Shown piece after piece: positions 18,442-27,286 of a stretch of DNA of 64,000 nucleotides (positions are counted from its first letter, which is position 1; each line of letters begins with the position of its first letter). The stretch comes from Oscillospiraceae bacterium (GTDB taxonomy: Bacteria; Bacillota; Clostridia; Oscillospirales; Oscillospiraceae): assembly GCA_015068225.1 (NCBI GenBank), contig SVKX01000004.1, positions 1-64,000 of the forward strand. Direction: 5' to 3'. The notes under the pieces are model-generated. The model was not told the origin of the DNA and searched no databases. It saw only the letters and a program-made list of their open reading frames with translations. The translations under genes were made by a program, and so were the position numbers.

Positions 18442-20148
18442 ATGAAGCTATCCTACGGTGTTTTTCATGAGGGCTATAAAATTGCAGGACCGATAAAGCC
18501 TGCAAAGGATATTCAAAATGCGCCCAAATCTATTCGCCTGACCATGGGCCGCAATGATTTCATGCCTTTTACAGTGCTGCTTTCTGCGGATGCAGGTTAT
18601 TCTGTTCAGCTGGGGCCTTACGCCTGGTTTACAGAGCGGGGCGATGTTCCCACAGTGCGTTTGTCTATAGATTTTCCTCTGCCTGTAAAGGTTTTCCATG
18701 AGCAGACCCATATTGACCACCGCTCCCAGATCGCCTACGCGGATGCGCTTTTGCCTGCGGATGTGAAGGAATACAATTATGGTCAGATCGCCGGAGTATG
18801 CTATATAATTCAAACAGATAAAAATACAGCACCGGGCGCTTACACGGGCAAGATCCGGCTGTACACCTGCTGTGGGACGGAAGATGAGGTCCTTGCCGGT
18901 GAGATCGATGTATGCCTTGATGTGCTGGATGTGACCCTCCGGTCCGGACAGGAGAACCGTTTCTATCTGGACCTGTGGCAGCATCCGTGCAATATTGCCC
19001 GTCATGCGGATGTGCGCCTGTTCAGCGACGAACATTTTGCCGTTCTGGAGCAGTATCTTCGCTCCCTCAGTGCGCTGGGGCAGCGGGCGCTGACACTGAT
19101 TGTATCCGAGGGCCCCTGGGGCGGGCAGATGTGCTGGGAGCATCCGGAATCCGGCAACAATGTTTATGAGTTTTCCATCATTCCTGTCACAAAGCGCCGG
19201 GATGGCAGCTTCCATTATGATTTTTCCATCATGCAGCGCTATATCGACCTTGGCAAAAAATGCGGTATCCGGGATGAACTGTCTGTTTACGGTCTGATCA
19301 ATATATGGCCCAGATACGATTATATCTGGCTTCTCAGAGGAGAAGCAGTGGCACCGCGGGTGCGGTATCTGGATGAAACTACCGGATGCTATGCCTTTAT
19401 GCAGACACAGCAGGAGCTGGATAACTATGTTCGCGCTATTGAGCAGTATTTCATCACCACCGGTCAGATCAATCGGGTGCGGATTGCAGCGGATGAGCCG
19501 GCAGATGTGGAGATCTTCAGAAAGAGCCTGAATCATCTGCACGAAGTGGCACCTGCGTTTACCTTTAAGGCGGCAATTAACCATGTGGAATTTATTGATG
19601 AATTCGGCGAGCATTTCTCTGATTTTGTTCCGTTTTTGGAGTGCGCCCGGGACAAGCTGAAGCAGCTGCAGGAGTATAAGCGCAAAATGCCCGGCAAGCG
19701 CTTACTCTGGTATACCTGCCTTGGCCCTGATCGGCCAAACTATTTCCTGTCGTCTGAACTTCTGGAAAGCTATCTCGTGGGCATTCTAACCAGTGTCTAT
19801 GGATTGGACGGGTACCTGCGCTGGAGTTATACTGTGTGGACAAAGGATCCTATGAACAGCGTGGCATACAACCATTATTCTGCGGGAGACATGTATATTG
19901 TCTACCCGGGCGCGAATGGAAAGCCCATCCTGAGCCTGCGCTATTATGCGCTGAAGCGTGGCATCCAGTTTTATGAGTTGTTAAGGAGCTACCAGAGCCG
20001 CTATGGCAGAAGGCGTATGATGGAGCTGGTTGCACCGCTCTTTACGGTGAAGGATGTGCAAAAGTTTGATACCAGCTTCTCTACATCCTATGCAGACTAT
20101 GAGAATCTTCGCAATAAGCTTCTGAAAGCACTGGAAAATCGGAAATGA
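18442..20148 (+). CDS. DUF4091 domain protein, probable carbohydrate-active enzyme
   Basis: The 568-residue protein has an N-terminal beta-rich part of about 160 residues and a TIM-barrel-like centre. Its C-terminal module has the DUF4091 signature: DGYLRWSYTVWTKDP, GDMYIVYPGANGKPILSLRY and the LKRGIQFYELL helix. DUF4091 proteins are associated with glycan breakdown, and several are linked to glycoside hydrolase clans, but the activity of this one is not known. No signal peptide is seen. RBS GGAGG precedes ATG 18442. It stands alone after the tRNA pair and ends in a strong terminator. Confidence 0.85.
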   Translation: MKLSYGVFHEGYKIAGPIKPAKDIQNAPKSIRLTMGRNDFMPFTVLLSADAGYSVQLGPYAWFTERGDVPTVRLSIDFPLPVKVFHEQTHIDHRSQIAYADALLPADVKEYNYGQIAGVCYIIQTDKNTAPGAYTGKIRLYTCCGTEDEVLAGEIDVCLDVLDVTLRSGQENRFYLDLWQHPCNIARHADVRLFSDEHFAVLEQYLRSLSALGQRALTLIVSEGPWGGQMCWEHPESGNNVYEFSIIPVTKRRDGSFHYDFSIMQRYIDLGKKCGIRDELSVYGLINIWPRYDYIWLLRGEAVAPRVRYLDETTGCYAFMQTQQELDNYVRAIEQYFITTGQINRVRIAADEPADVEIFRKSLNHLHEVAPAFTFKAAINHVEFIDEFGEHFSDFVPFLECARDKLKQLQEYKRKMPGKRLLWYTCLGPDRPNYFLSSELLESYLVGILTSVYGLDGYLRWSYTVWTKDPMNSVAYNHYSAGDMYIVYPGANGKPILSLRYYALKRGIQFYELLRSYQSRYGRRRMMELVAPLFTVKDVQKFDTSFSTSYADYENLRNKLLKALENRK

Positions 20149-20156
20149 TCATTTGT

Positions 20157-20191
20157 AAAAAGTCCAACACCGTCTGGTGTTGGACTTTTTT
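20157..20191. terminator. Bidirectional terminator after the DUF4091 gene
   Basis: AAAAGTCCAACACC pairs with GGTGTTGGACTTTT between convergent genes, with T runs on both strands. Confidence 0.85.
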
Positions 20192-20194
20192 GTG

Positions 20195-21148
20195 TTATTT
20201 AATAGGTGCTGGCATATGGATAGCCCAGAATTCCCGCAGAGCGCTCAGATATCGCTCCGGATCCTGCGGATAGCTTAGTCCGTGACCGGCACCGGCAGTG
20301 GTGACCAGCTTTTTGGGGGATGCGCAGCACTCGTAGTTGATCCTACTCATTTCACAGGGGACAAAATCATCGTCTTCTCCGTGGAAAAAGATAACAGGAA
20401 CGCGGCAGTTTTTAAGGGCCTGAACAGGGGAGGTTTCCTCCAGCTTGAAATGACCAAAGAGTCTGGCGCCCAGCCTTACAAAAGGATAAGCAAGCGTCGG
20501 TGGAAGCCCCATTTGCCGGATGACCTTTTGGATAATGTCCTTGGCGGAGGTGTAGCCGCAATCGGCAAGCACGCCGACTACATTTTTAGGCAGGGGAGTG
20601 CCGGCAGCCATCAGCACTGTTGCTGCGCCCATAGAAATGCCGGTGAGAATGACTCTGGATTCCGGACCGAAACGGTCGATTATGTAATTAAGCCATGTGT
20701 GGCAATCCCGGCTTTCGTGGATACCAAAGGTAATAACCTTTCCTTCGCTGCTGCCGCAGCCCCGCTGGTCTACGATTAAAGCGCTGTGCCCCAGTGCGAA
20801 ACACCGCTGGGTGCCGCCGCACAGATCCCGCTCTGCAAGTCCACGGTATCCGTGAAACATCAGTTCTATGGGTGCGCCGGGGGCAAATTCATAAAATTTT
20901 CCCTGCAGCTTCAGACCGTCAAAGGATGTGACGGTGATTACATCGTGGGGGAGCTGGCGGGTTTCTTTCAGCCAGTTTATCATTTTATCCCGAAATGGCG
21001 CATAGGCTTTCCCTTCGGGAATGGGATACTCCAGATCGTCTGCAGGGTTTTTAAAAGCATAAAACGCCATGCGGTAGCAGATGTAGGAGATTAAAAGCAC
21101 AACGATTATGACTGCGCAGATGAACCCTGCGAGAATATAAAATGACAA
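20195..21148 (-). CDS. Membrane-anchored alpha/beta hydrolase
   Basis: One N-terminal membrane helix (residues about 3-25) is followed by an alpha/beta hydrolase with nucleophile elbow GISMGAATV, oxyanion region HGYRG, acid in HGEDDDFVP and catalytic His in AGAGHG. This matches the YqkD/BEM46-like group of small serine hydrolases; substrates are unknown. The longest frame would start at 21301 and overlap the divergent permease by 68 bases. I prefer TTG 21148, which has GGAG 10 bases upstream and leaves a free promoter gap, but this is not certain. Confidence 0.85.
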   Translation of the reverse strand: MSFYILAGFICAVIIVVLLISYICYRMAFYAFKNPADDLEYPIPEGKAYAPFRDKMINWLKETRQLPHDVITVTSFDGLKLQGKFYEFAPGAPIELMFHGYRGLAERDLCGGTQRCFALGHSALIVDQRGCGSSEGKVITFGIHESRDCHTWLNYIIDRFGPESRVILTGISMGAATVLMAAGTPLPKNVVGVLADCGYTSAKDIIQKVIRQMGLPPTLAYPFVRLGARLFGHFKLEETSPVQALKNCRVPVIFFHGEDDDFVPCEMSRINYECCASPKKLVTTAGAGHGLSYPQDPERYLSALREFWAIHMPAPIK

Positions 21149-21233
21149 TATAGGATCACTCCAGTTTATTGTAAGGATAGTTCTTGCTTTTTTCTTCCAC
21201 TTGAGATAGAATGCGTGGGAAGGGGAGAGAGAT

Positions 21234-22361
21234 ATGCTTTTGCAGTTTATAAAAAAGAATTTTGTGATGATCGTGGCGATGCTTGCGGCCATGGTCACCA
21301 TGTTGATCGTACCACCGGATATGGAGTATCTGGGGTATTTTGACTTGAAAACGCTGACATGCCTGTTTTGTGTGCTGGCAGTGGTCTGTGCATTGAAGAA
21401 TATAAACTTCTTTTATACTCTGGCGCGGAAGATTATACAGATTTTTAAAAATATCCGGATCGCTGTTCTTGCTTTGGTGTATATCACCTTTATCGGTTCT
21501 ATGCTCATTGCCAACGATATGGCGCTGCTTACATTTCTGCCGCTGGGCTTTTTTGTTTTGAGCACTACCGACAAGCGAAAGTATATGGCATTTACCTACA
21601 TTATGCAGAATATTGCCGCAAATCTGGGTGGTATGCTGACGCCTTTTGGGAATCCCCAGAATCTGTATTTATATTCCTATTTTGAGATCCCTGCACTGGA
21701 ATTCATGCAGATCATGGCACCGCCTTTTGTGCTTTCTGTCATTTTGATCACGGTCTGCTGCCTGATTTTTGTCAAGCCGGAGCCGCTGGGGATTGCAGAT
21801 GAGCCTGTGCAGCTGCCCCGGGGACGAACGGTTCTGTACCTTCTGCTGTTCGCGCTGTCGATTTTGATCGTTTTTCGGGGAATTCCTTATTGGATCGGTC
21901 TGATCGTGATCCCTGCCGCACTGTTAACAGCAGACCGGAAAGCACTGAAAATGGTGGATTATCCGCTACTGCTGACCTTTGTTTTCTTTTTTGTTTTCTC
22001 CGGAAATATGGCCCGGATCGACGCAGTTCGCAAGCTTTTTTCTATGCTTTTGGAGAAAAGCACGCTTTTGTTCAGTGTTGCGTCCTGTCAGGTCATCAGC
22101 AATGTTCCGTCGGCCATATTGCTCTCCCAGTTTACCGCCAATTACCGTCAGCTTTTGCTGGGTGTGAATATCGGCGGTGTGGGCACATTGATATCATCTC
22201 TGGCGAGCCTGATTACATTTCGGGAATATACCAAGCGGAATCCGAAAAAGGGCGGCTATTATATGCTGATGTTCACCGGCTTTAATGTGGCATTTCTGAT
22301 CATTCTGACCGGTTTTGTTCTGCTGGGGGACTGGCTGCTGACCCTGCTGGCGATAGGATGA
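21234..22361 (+). CDS. Citrate/ArsB-type ion permease (IT superfamily)
   Basis: A 375-residue integral membrane protein with about ten hydrophobic segments and two inverted signature loops: NDMALLTFLPLGFF with NLGGMLTPFGNPQN in the first half, and SNVPSAILLSQFT with GVNIGGVGTLISSLASLI in the second. These are the substrate-clamp motifs of the SLC13/ArsB/CitM ion transporter group. The anion cannot be named from sequence. AGGGGAG lies just before ATG 21234. The 3' end overlaps convergent tmcAL by 62 bases. Confidence 0.88.
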   Translation: MLLQFIKKNFVMIVAMLAAMVTMLIVPPDMEYLGYFDLKTLTCLFCVLAVVCALKNINFFYTLARKIIQIFKNIRIAVLALVYITFIGSMLIANDMALLTFLPLGFFVLSTTDKRKYMAFTYIMQNIAANLGGMLTPFGNPQNLYLYSYFEIPALEFMQIMAPPFVLSVILITVCCLIFVKPEPLGIADEPVQLPRGRTVLYLLLFALSILIVFRGIPYWIGLIVIPAALLTADRKALKMVDYPLLLTFVFFFVFSGNMARIDAVRKLFSMLLEKSTLLFSVASCQVISNVPSAILLSQFTANYRQLLLGVNIGGVGTLISSLASLITFREYTKRNPKKGGYYMLMFTGFNVAFLIILTGFVLLGDWLLTLLAIG

Positions 22362-23493
22362 CTCGCCGCTGAGATTCCCCTCCGGCGCATTGGGGAGATT
22401 CCAGCCGGAACAGCCCGTGCAGATCGTCGCACCGCTGCTCCAGCGACCAGTAGGGATTCTCATGAGTCTCTCCAATATGCAAAAGAGGAACACATCCCTT
22501 TGCGTTTTTCAAAATGGTGCGACCCGCATTGCTGAATGCCAGAATACGGGTATACGGCACTGAGGTTTCCAGATCCTGAGCCGTAATACCGAGAAACGCG
22601 CACATCACCATCCGGTCCAACCGGCTGCGGGTATAGCGTTTGGATTTTGTAGCGGTAAGAATATCTTCCAGCCCTGCATGACTTCTGCTGGCGTGCATCA
22701 GCCGCCGCCAAAGTCCCTCAGAGCCGTAGGGCAATGCCTCAAACTCTTCATCGGTCATGGTGCGCAGGCGGTAAAGCATGGCGCGTTCGCCGGCGGAGAG
22801 GTCAAATTTTGGTGCGTTTTCAAATAAACCCCGGACTTCTTCCGGCACAAATTCCTTCCAGCTTTCTCCATTGAGGATCTGATGGCGAATAGCAGTGGCA
22901 GAGGGATTCCGGGGGTCTGGCGCGGTGTCATGATAACTGCCCATGCGATGGATAGGAAGAGGAATCAAGCTGCTGTTTTGAGCTATAATCGCCTTGCAGT
23001 ATTCCACGGCGAGTATATCGTTGGGATTTGTCAGCAGGGAAGCGTCCGCCCCCATGCGTTCCAACGCTGCCTGACGGGCTGCAGGGAAGGATTTTCCGGT
23101 TTCCAGCTCCAGGTGCAGGACATCTGAAAACTCCGGGCTGAGGAGGGTTCTGGCGGTCTGCATCAGGGATGGGACATCTCCTGTTTCTGTGCCAAAGCAA
23201 AGGGCATCGCAAAGACCGGACAGAATCTGTACGCCGCCGGCAGCAAAGCCCTCTGCCGAAGACAACGCGCTGGTTACGGGTAACTCCAGCACCAGATCCG
23301 CGCCGCAGGTAATGGCGGCACGGGCGCGCAGGGATTTGTCGAAAATAGCCGGCATTCCCCGCTGAACAAAGCTGCCGCTCATAAGGCAAACAATGGCGCA
23401 GTCCTCGCCATATGTTGATCGCACGATATCCAGCTGCTTTTTATGACCCAGATGAAAGGGGTTGTACTCACAAATGATACCAACTGTCTTCAA
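22300..23493 (-). CDS. tmcAL: tRNA(Met) cytidine acetate ligase
   Basis: The N-terminus (VGIICEYNPFHLGHKKQL) is the nucleotidyltransferase HxGH-type motif, followed by CLMSGSFVQRGMPAIFDK, both hallmarks of TmcAL (formerly YlbM). The enzyme uses acetate and ATP to acetylate C34 of elongator tRNA-Met. The 397-residue length is normal. The last 35 residues are poorly conserved-looking (Ser/Ala/Pro-rich) and lie over the permease gene end. Acetate kinase is the divergent neighbour, which also handles acetate, though no direct link is shown. Confidence 0.93.
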   Translation of the reverse strand: MKTVGIICEYNPFHLGHKKQLDIVRSTYGEDCAIVCLMSGSFVQRGMPAIFDKSLRARAAITCGADLVLELPVTSALSSAEGFAAGGVQILSGLCDALCFGTETGDVPSLMQTARTLLSPEFSDVLHLELETGKSFPAARQAALERMGADASLLTNPNDILAVEYCKAIIAQNSSLIPLPIHRMGSYHDTAPDPRNPSATAIRHQILNGESWKEFVPEEVRGLFENAPKFDLSAGERAMLYRLRTMTDEEFEALPYGSEGLWRRLMHASRSHAGLEDILTATKSKRYTRSRLDRMVMCAFLGITAQDLETSVPYTRILAFSNAGRTILKNAKGCVPLLHIGETHENPYWSLEQRCDDLHGLFRLESPQCAGGESQRRVILSPAGSAASPPAEQNRSE

Positions 23494-23531
23494 AAAAATC
23501 CCTCCTTTTTTAAAAATTTTCCATTCAGGGG

Positions 23532-23560
23532 TTGAGAATTTTCAAATAATATTATAAAAT
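23532..23560 (+). promoter_or_regulatory. Promoter for ackA
   Basis: TTGAGA and TAAAAT are 17 bases apart, 72 bases before the ackA start. Confidence 0.6.
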
Positions 23561-23632
23561 AGACCTAGCTACGGGTATCATACCACAAAGTGAGAAAAAA
23601 GAAAATATTTTATTTTACAGGAGGCAATTCCA

Positions 23633-24823
23633 ATGAATATTCTGGTTATCAACGCCGGCAGCTCCAGCCTGAAGTATCAGCTGATGAATCCCGAAACCGG
23701 TGATGTATCTGCAAAGGGTCTGTGCGAGCGTATTTATATCGATGGCCGTCTGACCCACAAGGTCGGCGACAAGAAGGTGGTTAAGGACATCCCCATGCCC
23801 AGCCACTCCGAGGCTATTTCTGCTGTGCTGGAGATCCTGGTGGACGCAGAGCACGGTGTTATCAAGTCTGTTGACGAGATCGATGCAGTCGGTCACCGTG
23901 TGCTCCATGGCGGTATGGAATTCTCTGACTCCTGCATCATCGATGATGCTGTCATTGCTGCCATCGAAAAGTGCATCCCTCTGGGTCCTCTGCACAATCC
24001 CGCCAACCTGATGGGCATTCGCGCCTGCCAGGCTGTTATGCCCAAGACCCCGCAGGTCGCTGTGTTCGATACCGCATTCCACATGACTATGCCTCCCAAG
24101 GCATACCGGTATGCGATCCCCACTGAGTATTTTGAAAATGATGATATTCGCCGCTACGGCTTCCACGGCACATCCCACAAGTATGTTGCTCGCCGTACTG
24201 CCGAGCTGGTGGGCAAGAAGGAGTTCAAGATGATCAACTGTCATCTGGGCAACGGCTCCTCTCTGTGTGCCATCAAGGACGGCAAGTGCCAGGATACCTC
24301 CATGGGCCTGTCTCCTCTGGCGGGCGTGCCTATGGGTACCCGTTCCGGTGATATCGATGCCTGCGTGGTGCAGTTCATCTGCAACAAGTATGGCATGAAT
24401 GTGGACGAGTGTCTAAATATGCTGAACAAGAAGTCCGGCGTTCTGGCCATCTCCGGCGTGTCTTCTGACTTCCGTGATCTGGAAGCCGGCGAAGCCAACG
24501 GCGATGAGAACTGCATTCTGGCACTGAACAAGTTCTTCTATGAGGTTGCCAAGTATATCGGTGCTTACACTGCCGCCCTCAACGGCGTGGATGTGATCAC
24601 CTTTACCGCCGGTGTTGGCGAGAACGGTCCCGATACCCGTCAGGCTATCTGTGATTACTTGGCATTTATGGGTGTCAAGCTGGATCCCGAGGCAAACAAT
24701 TGCCGCGGTAAGGAGCGCCTGATCTCTGCACCCGATTCCAAGGTGCAGGTCTGGGTTGTTCCCACCAACGAGGAGCTTATGATCGCTCAGGATACCGCTG
24801 AGCTGGTCAACGCAGCAAAGTAA
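23633..24823 (+). CDS. ackA: Acetate kinase
   Basis: The enzyme interconverts acetyl phosphate plus ADP with acetate plus ATP, the energy-yielding end of mixed acid fermentation. At 396 residues it is full length. Signature 1 (ILVINAGSSSLKYQL) and signature 2 (FDTAFHMTMP, then RYGFHGTSHKYV) are intact, as is the ATP-site stretch CHLGNGSSLCAIKDG. GGAGG precedes ATG 23633. No phosphotransacetylase gene is adjacent; a strong terminator makes it monocistronic. Confidence 0.98.
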   Translation: MNILVINAGSSSLKYQLMNPETGDVSAKGLCERIYIDGRLTHKVGDKKVVKDIPMPSHSEAISAVLEILVDAEHGVIKSVDEIDAVGHRVLHGGMEFSDSCIIDDAVIAAIEKCIPLGPLHNPANLMGIRACQAVMPKTPQVAVFDTAFHMTMPPKAYRYAIPTEYFENDDIRRYGFHGTSHKYVARRTAELVGKKEFKMINCHLGNGSSLCAIKDGKCQDTSMGLSPLAGVPMGTRSGDIDACVVQFICNKYGMNVDECLNMLNKKSGVLAISGVSSDFRDLEAGEANGDENCILALNKFFYEVAKYIGAYTAALNGVDVITFTAGVGENGPDTRQAICDYLAFMGVKLDPEANNCRGKERLISAPDSKVQVWVVPTNEELMIAQDTAELVNAAK

Positions 24824-24837
24824 TTTTGTGTTAATAA

Positions 24838-24867
24838 AGAGCCGCCGCGCAACGCGGCGGCTCTTTT
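24838..24867 (+). terminator. Intrinsic terminator after ackA
   Basis: AGAGCCGCCGCG/CGCGGCGGCTCT is a perfect 12-base stem followed by TTTT. Confidence 0.9.
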
Positions 24868-24899
24868 ACAGTAGCGAAAGCATGAAAGGAGATAGTGTA

Positions 24900-26105
24900 A
24901 TGACTTCTGTAGCAGAGCGGTTTTTAAAATATGTATCCTTCGATACCCAATCTGACGAGTTTTCTGAAAGCTGTCCCTCCACCGATAAGCAAAAGCTTCT
25001 GGGTGCGGAGCTGGTGAAGGAAATGAAGGAAATGGGCATAGAGGATGCCCATATGGATGCCAATGGCTATGTCTACGGCACGGTTCCCGGCGACCCCAAT
25101 CTTCCTACCATCGGTCTGATCGCTCATATGGACACCTCTCCGGATGCCTCCGGAAAGGATGTTCAGGCAAAGATCGTGGAGTATTCAGGCAAAGATGTAT
25201 GTCTGAATGAGCAAAAAGATATCTGGCTGCGGGAAAGTGACTATCCGTCCCTAAAAAATCACTATGGCAAGCATCTGATCGTTACAGATGGAACAACCCT
25301 TCTGGGTGCGGATGATAAGGCTGGCATTGCGGAAATCATGGCGGCAGCAGAGTTTCTTCTGACTGCGAAAATCAGCCATGCCACGCTGAAGATCGGCTTT
25401 ACACCGGATGAGGAGATCGGCCGTGGTGCGGACTTGTTTGATGTGGGCGGCTTCGGGGCGGATTATGCGTATACCGCCGACGGCGGCGCTGTTGGAGAGA
25501 TCGAGTACGAGAATTTTAATGCCGCCGGTGCGAAGGTGGAGTTTAAGGGGTTGAATATTCATCCCGGCGCAGCAAAGAATAAAATGGTAAACTCCCAGTA
25601 TATTGCTATGGAGTTTCAGAGCCTATTGCCTGCAGCCCAGAAGCCGGAGCATACGGAAGGGTATGAGGGGTTCATCCATCTGACGGATATGGAGGGCGAG
25701 GTGGAAAAATCCTGCCTGCGTTATATTATCCGGGACCATGACATGGAAAAGTTCATGGAGAAAAAAGCACAGATGGAGGCTGCCGCAGAGTTCTTGAACC
25801 GCAAATACGGCGACGGCACTGTTACGCTGACCATAAAAGACAGCTACTTTAATATGAAAAAGTGCATCGAACCCAAAATGTATGTGGTGGAGCGGGCAAA
25901 GCGGGCAATGGAAGCGGCGGGAATGTCCCCTGTAGAGGTTCCGATCCGCGGCGGCACTGATGGCGCGCGGTTGTCCTATGAGGGTCTGGCATGTCCCAAT
26001 CTGTGCACCGGTGGAGAAAACTACCACGGAAGATTTGAATATATTCCCGTGGAGGATATGGAGCGGTGTGTTCAGATGCTGATCGGCATTCTGACAATGG
26101 TTTAA
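24900..26105 (+). CDS. pepT: Peptidase T (tripeptidase)
   Basis: An M20-family zinc aminopeptidase that releases the N-terminal residue of tripeptides in the cytoplasm. Metal and catalytic motifs are visible: GLIAHMDTSPD, TLLGADDKAGIAEI, TPDEEIGRGAD and, at the C-terminus, RGGTDGARLSYEGL plus GGENYHGRFEY. The 401-residue product is normal in length. ATG 24900 is preceded by AAAGGAG at a proper distance; earlier in-frame starts overlap the ackA terminator. Confidence 0.97.
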   Translation: MTSVAERFLKYVSFDTQSDEFSESCPSTDKQKLLGAELVKEMKEMGIEDAHMDANGYVYGTVPGDPNLPTIGLIAHMDTSPDASGKDVQAKIVEYSGKDVCLNEQKDIWLRESDYPSLKNHYGKHLIVTDGTTLLGADDKAGIAEIMAAAEFLLTAKISHATLKIGFTPDEEIGRGADLFDVGGFGADYAYTADGGAVGEIEYENFNAAGAKVEFKGLNIHPGAAKNKMVNSQYIAMEFQSLLPAAQKPEHTEGYEGFIHLTDMEGEVEKSCLRYIIRDHDMEKFMEKKAQMEAAAEFLNRKYGDGTVTLTIKDSYFNMKKCIEPKMYVVERAKRAMEAAGMSPVEVPIRGGTDGARLSYEGLACPNLCTGGENYHGRFEYIPVEDMERCVQMLIGILTMV

Positions 26106-26113
26106 GACATAAT

Positions 26114-26144
26114 AAAAAGGCACGGTAAAAACCGTGCCTTTTTT
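26114..26144. terminator. Bidirectional terminator after pepT
   Basis: AAAAAGGCACGGT pairs with ACCGTGCCTTTTT around AAAA, between pepT and a convergent small gene. Confidence 0.85.
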
Positions 26145-26153
26145 ATACGCGAA

Positions 26154-26387
26154 TCAGCCCTCAAAATCGCCTTCGCAGGCAGAAGGATTGCAGCATTCCA
26201 TGGGATCATCACATTCGTCGCAGTCACCGTCACAGGTGCACTCGCAATCGTATTCGCAACCGCCGCGGGTGAGCAATCTCTTGGCCCAGGCTACGATCCG
26301 GTCACCATAGGTGGCGCAAACGTAGATGATGCCGGCAATCGCTGCCAGAGCAATCACAATTTTGATAATGGTACTCATAACTTTCAT
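26154..26387 (-). CDS. Small single-span membrane protein with Cys/Asp/Glu-rich tail
   Basis: The 77-residue protein has one hydrophobic helix (residues about 5-27), a short basic stretch (WAKRLLTRGG) and then a 34-residue tail with nine cysteines and about thirteen acidic residues. The charge pattern suggests the tail is in the cytoplasm. The tail could bind metal ions; I do not recognise a named family. GGAGG stands 8 bases before ATG 26387, and a promoter (TTGCTT-17-TATACT, 26424-26452) lies 37 bases upstream, so it is a real single-gene unit. Confidence 0.75.
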   Translation of the reverse strand: MKVMSTIIKIVIALAAIAGIIYVCATYGDRIVAWAKRLLTRGGCEYDCECTCDGDCDECDDPMECCNPSACEGDFEG

Positions 26388-26423
26388 AAAAAATGCCTCC
26401 GTTCATATTAGATTTCTAATTTC

Positions 26424-26452
26424 AGTATAACCGCAAATGGTTAAAAAAGCAA
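26424..26452 (-). promoter_or_regulatory. Promoter for the Cys-rich tail protein gene
   Basis: On the minus strand TTGCTT and TATACT are 17 bases apart. Confidence 0.6.
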
Positions 26453-26476
26453 CACGAAATTTGTGATTTTTTAGGA

Positions 26477-27277
26477 CTAAACATAACCATATAGACCGCG
26501 GACGCTGACTTCTCCGGAATTCACCGCCTCGGTATGTCCGTCCGGGAAAGAAACCAGCAAGGCGCCGGAATCGTCTATATCTACCGCATGCCCGTGCTGC
26601 ACCTCTTCGCCCCGTAAAATACAGACATCTTTGCCGATGGTGATACAGTTTTGCCGATAACGGGACAAAATAGATGCCTTATTTTCCAGCAGGGCTGCAT
26701 CCATCTCTTGCAGAGCTTGTACCATAGCGGCGCAAAGCCTTGCTCTTGAAGGATTCGCCCAGCCGGCAATAGAAAGGGATGTGGCTATGTGTCGGATGGA
26801 AGGATCGAAATCCTCTTTCTTTTGAGAGCAGTTAATGCCGATGCCTATAATGGCGGCGTAACCGCCTTCATTCCCGGGGAAAAATGAGAGCTCTGTCAAA
26901 ATGCCGCCTAGCTTTTTTCCGTTGAGGATCAGGTCGTTGGTCCATTTTATGTCGGGGCGCAGCTGGGTGACACCTGTAATCGCATCACATGCGGCTACTG
27001 CTGCGGCACAGGTCAGATGCATCAACTCATGGGGCAGACATTTCGGGCGAAGGATCAGGCTCAAATAGATTCCCTTTCCGGCGGGGGAGAAAAAGCTGCG
27101 ACCTAACCGACCCCGTCCGCCGGTCTGGCTGTCGGCGATTACCACTGTGCCGTGGGGCGCGCTTTCTGCGGCGAGTGCCTTGGCCAATGTGTTAGTGGAT
27201 TCCGCAGATTCCAGCCAATGGATTTGCTGTCGCCATGGGTGATCCGGAGAAAGATAGGATAAAATCTCGGTTTTCAA
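26477..27277 (-). CDS. birA: Biotin--[acetyl-CoA-carboxylase] ligase, without DNA-binding domain
   Basis: The enzyme attaches biotin to carboxylase carrier proteins. The ATP/biotin loop GGRGRLGRSFFSP, the core KWTNDLILNGKKLGGILTE and GIGINCS are clear, with a C-terminal SH3-like domain. At 266 residues it lacks the N-terminal helix-turn-helix of the repressor type, so it should be an enzyme only. The start is TTG 27277, with GAGG 7 bases upstream overlapping the stop of the preceding gene, so the two are translationally linked. Confidence 0.94.
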   Translation of the reverse strand: MKTEILSYLSPDHPWRQQIHWLESAESTNTLAKALAAESAPHGTVVIADSQTGGRGRLGRSFFSPAGKGIYLSLILRPKCLPHELMHLTCAAAVAACDAITGVTQLRPDIKWTNDLILNGKKLGGILTELSFFPGNEGGYAAIIGIGINCSQKKEDFDPSIRHIATSLSIAGWANPSRARLCAAMVQALQEMDAALLENKASILSRYRQNCITIGKDVCILRGEEVQHGHAVDIDDSGALLVSFPDGHTEAVNSGEVSVRGLYGYV

Positions 27278-27286
27278 GGAAATACC

